From the NCBI GenBank assembly GCA_964630265.1, contig CAZVRW010000052.1, forward strand, positions 1-24,521: a stretch of 24,521 bases of DNA, given 5' to 3'. Of the stretch, positions 23,302-24,521 are shown piece after piece. Under the pieces are notes generated by a model. That model did no database searches. It worked only from the letters and a program-made list of their open reading frames with translations, and was not told the origin of the DNA. Position 1 is the first letter of the stretch. Every line of letters starts with the position of its first letter. Position numbers and translations under genes: made by a program. The DNA is from CAZBWP01 sp964630265 (GTDB taxonomy: Bacteria; Pseudomonadota; Alphaproteobacteria; Rhodospirillales; Defluviicoccaceae).

Positions 23302-23394
23302 GATCGGTCTCCTCTCCTGTCCGGGTGTCGATGACCGCCATAGATGTAGCAGTCTGCCGCCTTGACGATAATCCGTCGCGCAGGCAAATGACTT

Positions 23395-23409
23395 TTGCGA
23401 AATGCGCAA
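23395..23409 (+). promoter_or_regulatory. LysR box in front of the LysR gene
   Basis: TTGCG and CGCAA form a perfect dyad around AAATG, containing the T-N11-A pattern of LysR binding sites. It ends 13 bases before the GTG start at 23422 and lies in the 120-bp divergent region with the 56-aa gene. Autoregulation and control of the divergent gene are the natural readings, by inference. A possible -35 (TTGACG at 23362-23367) lies upstream, but no matching -10 is clear. Confidence 0.55.
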
Positions 23410-23421
23410 CAATGAGGGGCG

Positions 23422-24324
23422 GTGGTGGATCGGTTTTCCGAGATGGAGGCGTTCGTTCGCGTCGTCGAGGATGGCAGTTTTTCGGCCGCCGCCGCGACGC
23501 TGCGGGTGACGCCGTCGGCCGTCAGCCGGCTGGTCGGCCACCTGGAAGATCGTCTCGACGTGCGCCTGGTCAACCGCACGACCCGGCGGTTGAGCCTCAC
23601 CGACGAGGGACGCGGCTTCTATGCCCGGGCGGCGCGCATCCTGGCCGACGTCGACGCCGCCGAGCAGGCGACGGCGAGCGCCGGGCACGCGCCCCATGGC
23701 CGGCTCCGGGTCAATGCGCCGATCGCCTTCGGCAGCTACCAGATCGCCCCGGTCCTGCCGGCATTTCTCGAACGCTATCCCGGCATCCGGCTGGAACTGA
23801 CCCTCACCGACCGGCTCACCGATCTGCTGGAAGAGGGCATCGACGTCGGCATCTGTTTCGGCGCGCCGGCCGATTCATCCCTGGTGCTCCGCAAGCTCGG
23901 GGAGGACGCCTGGACCATCTGCGCCGCGCCGCAGTATCTGGCGCGCCGGGGCACGCCGGCGACACCCGAGGACCTGCAGGGTCACGCCTGCCTGCTGCGC
24001 ACCGCGCCGTTGGCCGACCTCAACGTCTGGCCGTTTCGCGGCGCCGAGGGCGCCTACACCATCCGCGTTCATGGACGTATCGAGGTGAATCATGCGGAAA
24101 CCTTGCTGCGCCTTGCCCTGGCGGGCGCCGGCATCGCGCGGCTCGCTCGCTTTCTCGTCGCCCCCTATCTCGCCGAGGGACGGCTGGTGCCGGTGCTGAG
24201 CGAGATGCATCGAACCGGCGCCGTGCCGGTGTATGCCATCTACCCGCATCGCCGGCATCTGTCGCTCAGGGTGCGCGCCTTCGTCGACTATCTGACCGAG
24301 GCCCTGGGGCCGGCTGCCGGGTGA
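23422..24324 (+). CDS. LysR-family transcriptional regulator
   Basis: The 300-aa product has the LysR layout. A winged helix-turn-helix occupies about residues 5-64 (FVRVVEDGSFSAAAATLRVT, PSAVSRLVGHLEDRL, LVNRTTRRLSLTDEG), followed by a linker helix and a periplasmic-binding-like effector domain from GRLRVNAPIAFG (about 93) to the C-terminus. The sequence belongs to the large branch whose members often control a divergent or downstream oxidoreductase or efflux gene. The effector cannot be predicted. The start is GTG at 23422, with a second GTG next to it; GAGGGG lies just upstream. A LysR box stands directly upstream and a fragment of another LysR gene directly downstream. Confidence 0.93.
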   Translation: MVDRFSEMEAFVRVVEDGSFSAAAATLRVTPSAVSRLVGHLEDRLDVRLVNRTTRRLSLTDEGRGFYARAARILADVDAAEQATASAGHAPHGRLRVNAPIAFGSYQIAPVLPAFLERYPGIRLELTLTDRLTDLLEEGIDVGICFGAPADSSLVLRKLGEDAWTICAAPQYLARRGTPATPEDLQGHACLLRTAPLADLNVWPFRGAEGAYTIRVHGRIEVNHAETLLRLALAGAGIARLARFLVAPYLAEGRLVPVLSEMHRTGAVPVYAIYPHRRHLSLRVRAFVDYLTEALGPAAG

Positions 24325-24372
24325 CGGGTCAGCACGGCGCGCTGCGCGACGGCAACGCGTCCCGCCGCCGCC

Positions 24373-24432
24373 GGCACGTTGCGCGTCAACGCCGCCGCCG
24401 CCTTCGTCAAGGACCGGGTTGTGCCGCCATGG
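24373..24432 (+). pseudogene. Fragment of a second LysR gene (start of effector domain)
   Basis: In the same frame as the LysR stop, 49 bases downstream, the bases encode GTLRVNAAAAFVKDRVVPPW. This matches the opening of a LysR effector domain; the intact neighbour has GRLRVNAPIAFGSYQIAPVL at that point. The frame runs only to a TAG at 24469 and has no helix-turn-helix or later effector domain. It looks like the remnant of a duplicated or replaced LysR gene. The match covers only about 20 residues. Confidence 0.45.
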
Positions 24433-24471
24433 ACCGTCGCGCCGGAACAGAAAAGTCCATTAAATCAATAG

Positions 24472-24484
24472 ATTGTTCAACAAT
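24472..24484. promoter_or_regulatory. AT-rich palindrome at the window edge
   Basis: ATTGTT and AACAAT form a perfect dyad around a single C, next to a smaller palindrome (CAATAGATTG, 24466-24475). The local composition is clearly AT-richer than the rest of the window. It is probably part of the control region of a gene beyond the window; no regulator can be named. Confidence 0.35.
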
Positions 24485-24521
24485 GCCACGGTCTCCCGGT
24501 CTCCCTCCCCAAGCGGGTGAG

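Overview
This is 24.5 kb of uniformly GC-rich chromosome from a Gram-negative bacterium, most likely an alphaproteobacterium of the Rhodospirillales type. The evidence is the tightly packed order lptG-lptD-surA-pdxA-rsmA, the gmk-yicC pair, several Tat-exported enzymes, and frequent GTG/TTG starts with 4-bp ATGA/GTGA/TTGA overlaps. No rRNA, tRNA, CRISPR array, prophage or intact transposon was seen. Most of the window is housekeeping DNA with a few accessory patches.

Layout. (1) 1-2949: the tail of an unidentified gene, a SpoIIM-like membrane protein translationally coupled to an RDD-family membrane protein, then a convergent multi-pass membrane protein. (2) 3047-7843, minus strand: phoX (Tat-exported phosphatase), a Tat-exported DMSO/TMAO-reductase-family molybdoenzyme, and a signal-bearing rubredoxin with an enlarged first iron loop (C-x4-C), whose start overlaps the reductase stop. 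No pentahaem cytochrome (TorC/DorC type) or TorD-like chaperone gene is nearby. This makes the pair the best candidate in the window for an unusual system: an exported S-/N-oxide reductase with its own exported rubredoxin. (3) 8102-9895: an acyl-CoA dehydrogenase of the long DmdC-like type, divergent from phoX. (4) 9896-10539: a poorly coding stretch with strong hairpins and one doubtful small membrane-protein ORF. (5) 10540-17083: the envelope/housekeeping operon lptG-lptD-surA-pdxA-rsmA, with no lptF in front of lptG. (6) 17122-18033: an EamA/DMT permease, converging with gmk. (7) 18020-20985, minus strand: a two-domain universal stress protein, an unknown 94-aa protein, yicC and gmk. (8) 20986-22130: an accessory-looking, locally AT-richer region with an orphan intrinsic terminator (possible small RNA), an unknown cysteine-rich 110-aa protein and a regularly spaced array of inverted half-sites. 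(9) 22131-24521: glucokinase, a 56-aa protein divergent from a LysR regulator with a textbook LysR box, and a decayed fragment of a second LysR gene.

How the parts fit. LptG and LptD are the inner-membrane and outer-membrane ends of the lipopolysaccharide transport machine. SurA is the periplasmic chaperone that helps fold outer-membrane proteins such as LptD, so their shared operon is functionally coherent. PdxA (vitamin B6) and RsmA (ribosome maturation) are its usual passengers. Products of the phoX-reductase-rubredoxin set should all act in the periplasm and carry metal cofactors, which fits Tat export. All functional statements rest on motif and family recognition by eye; no database search was run.
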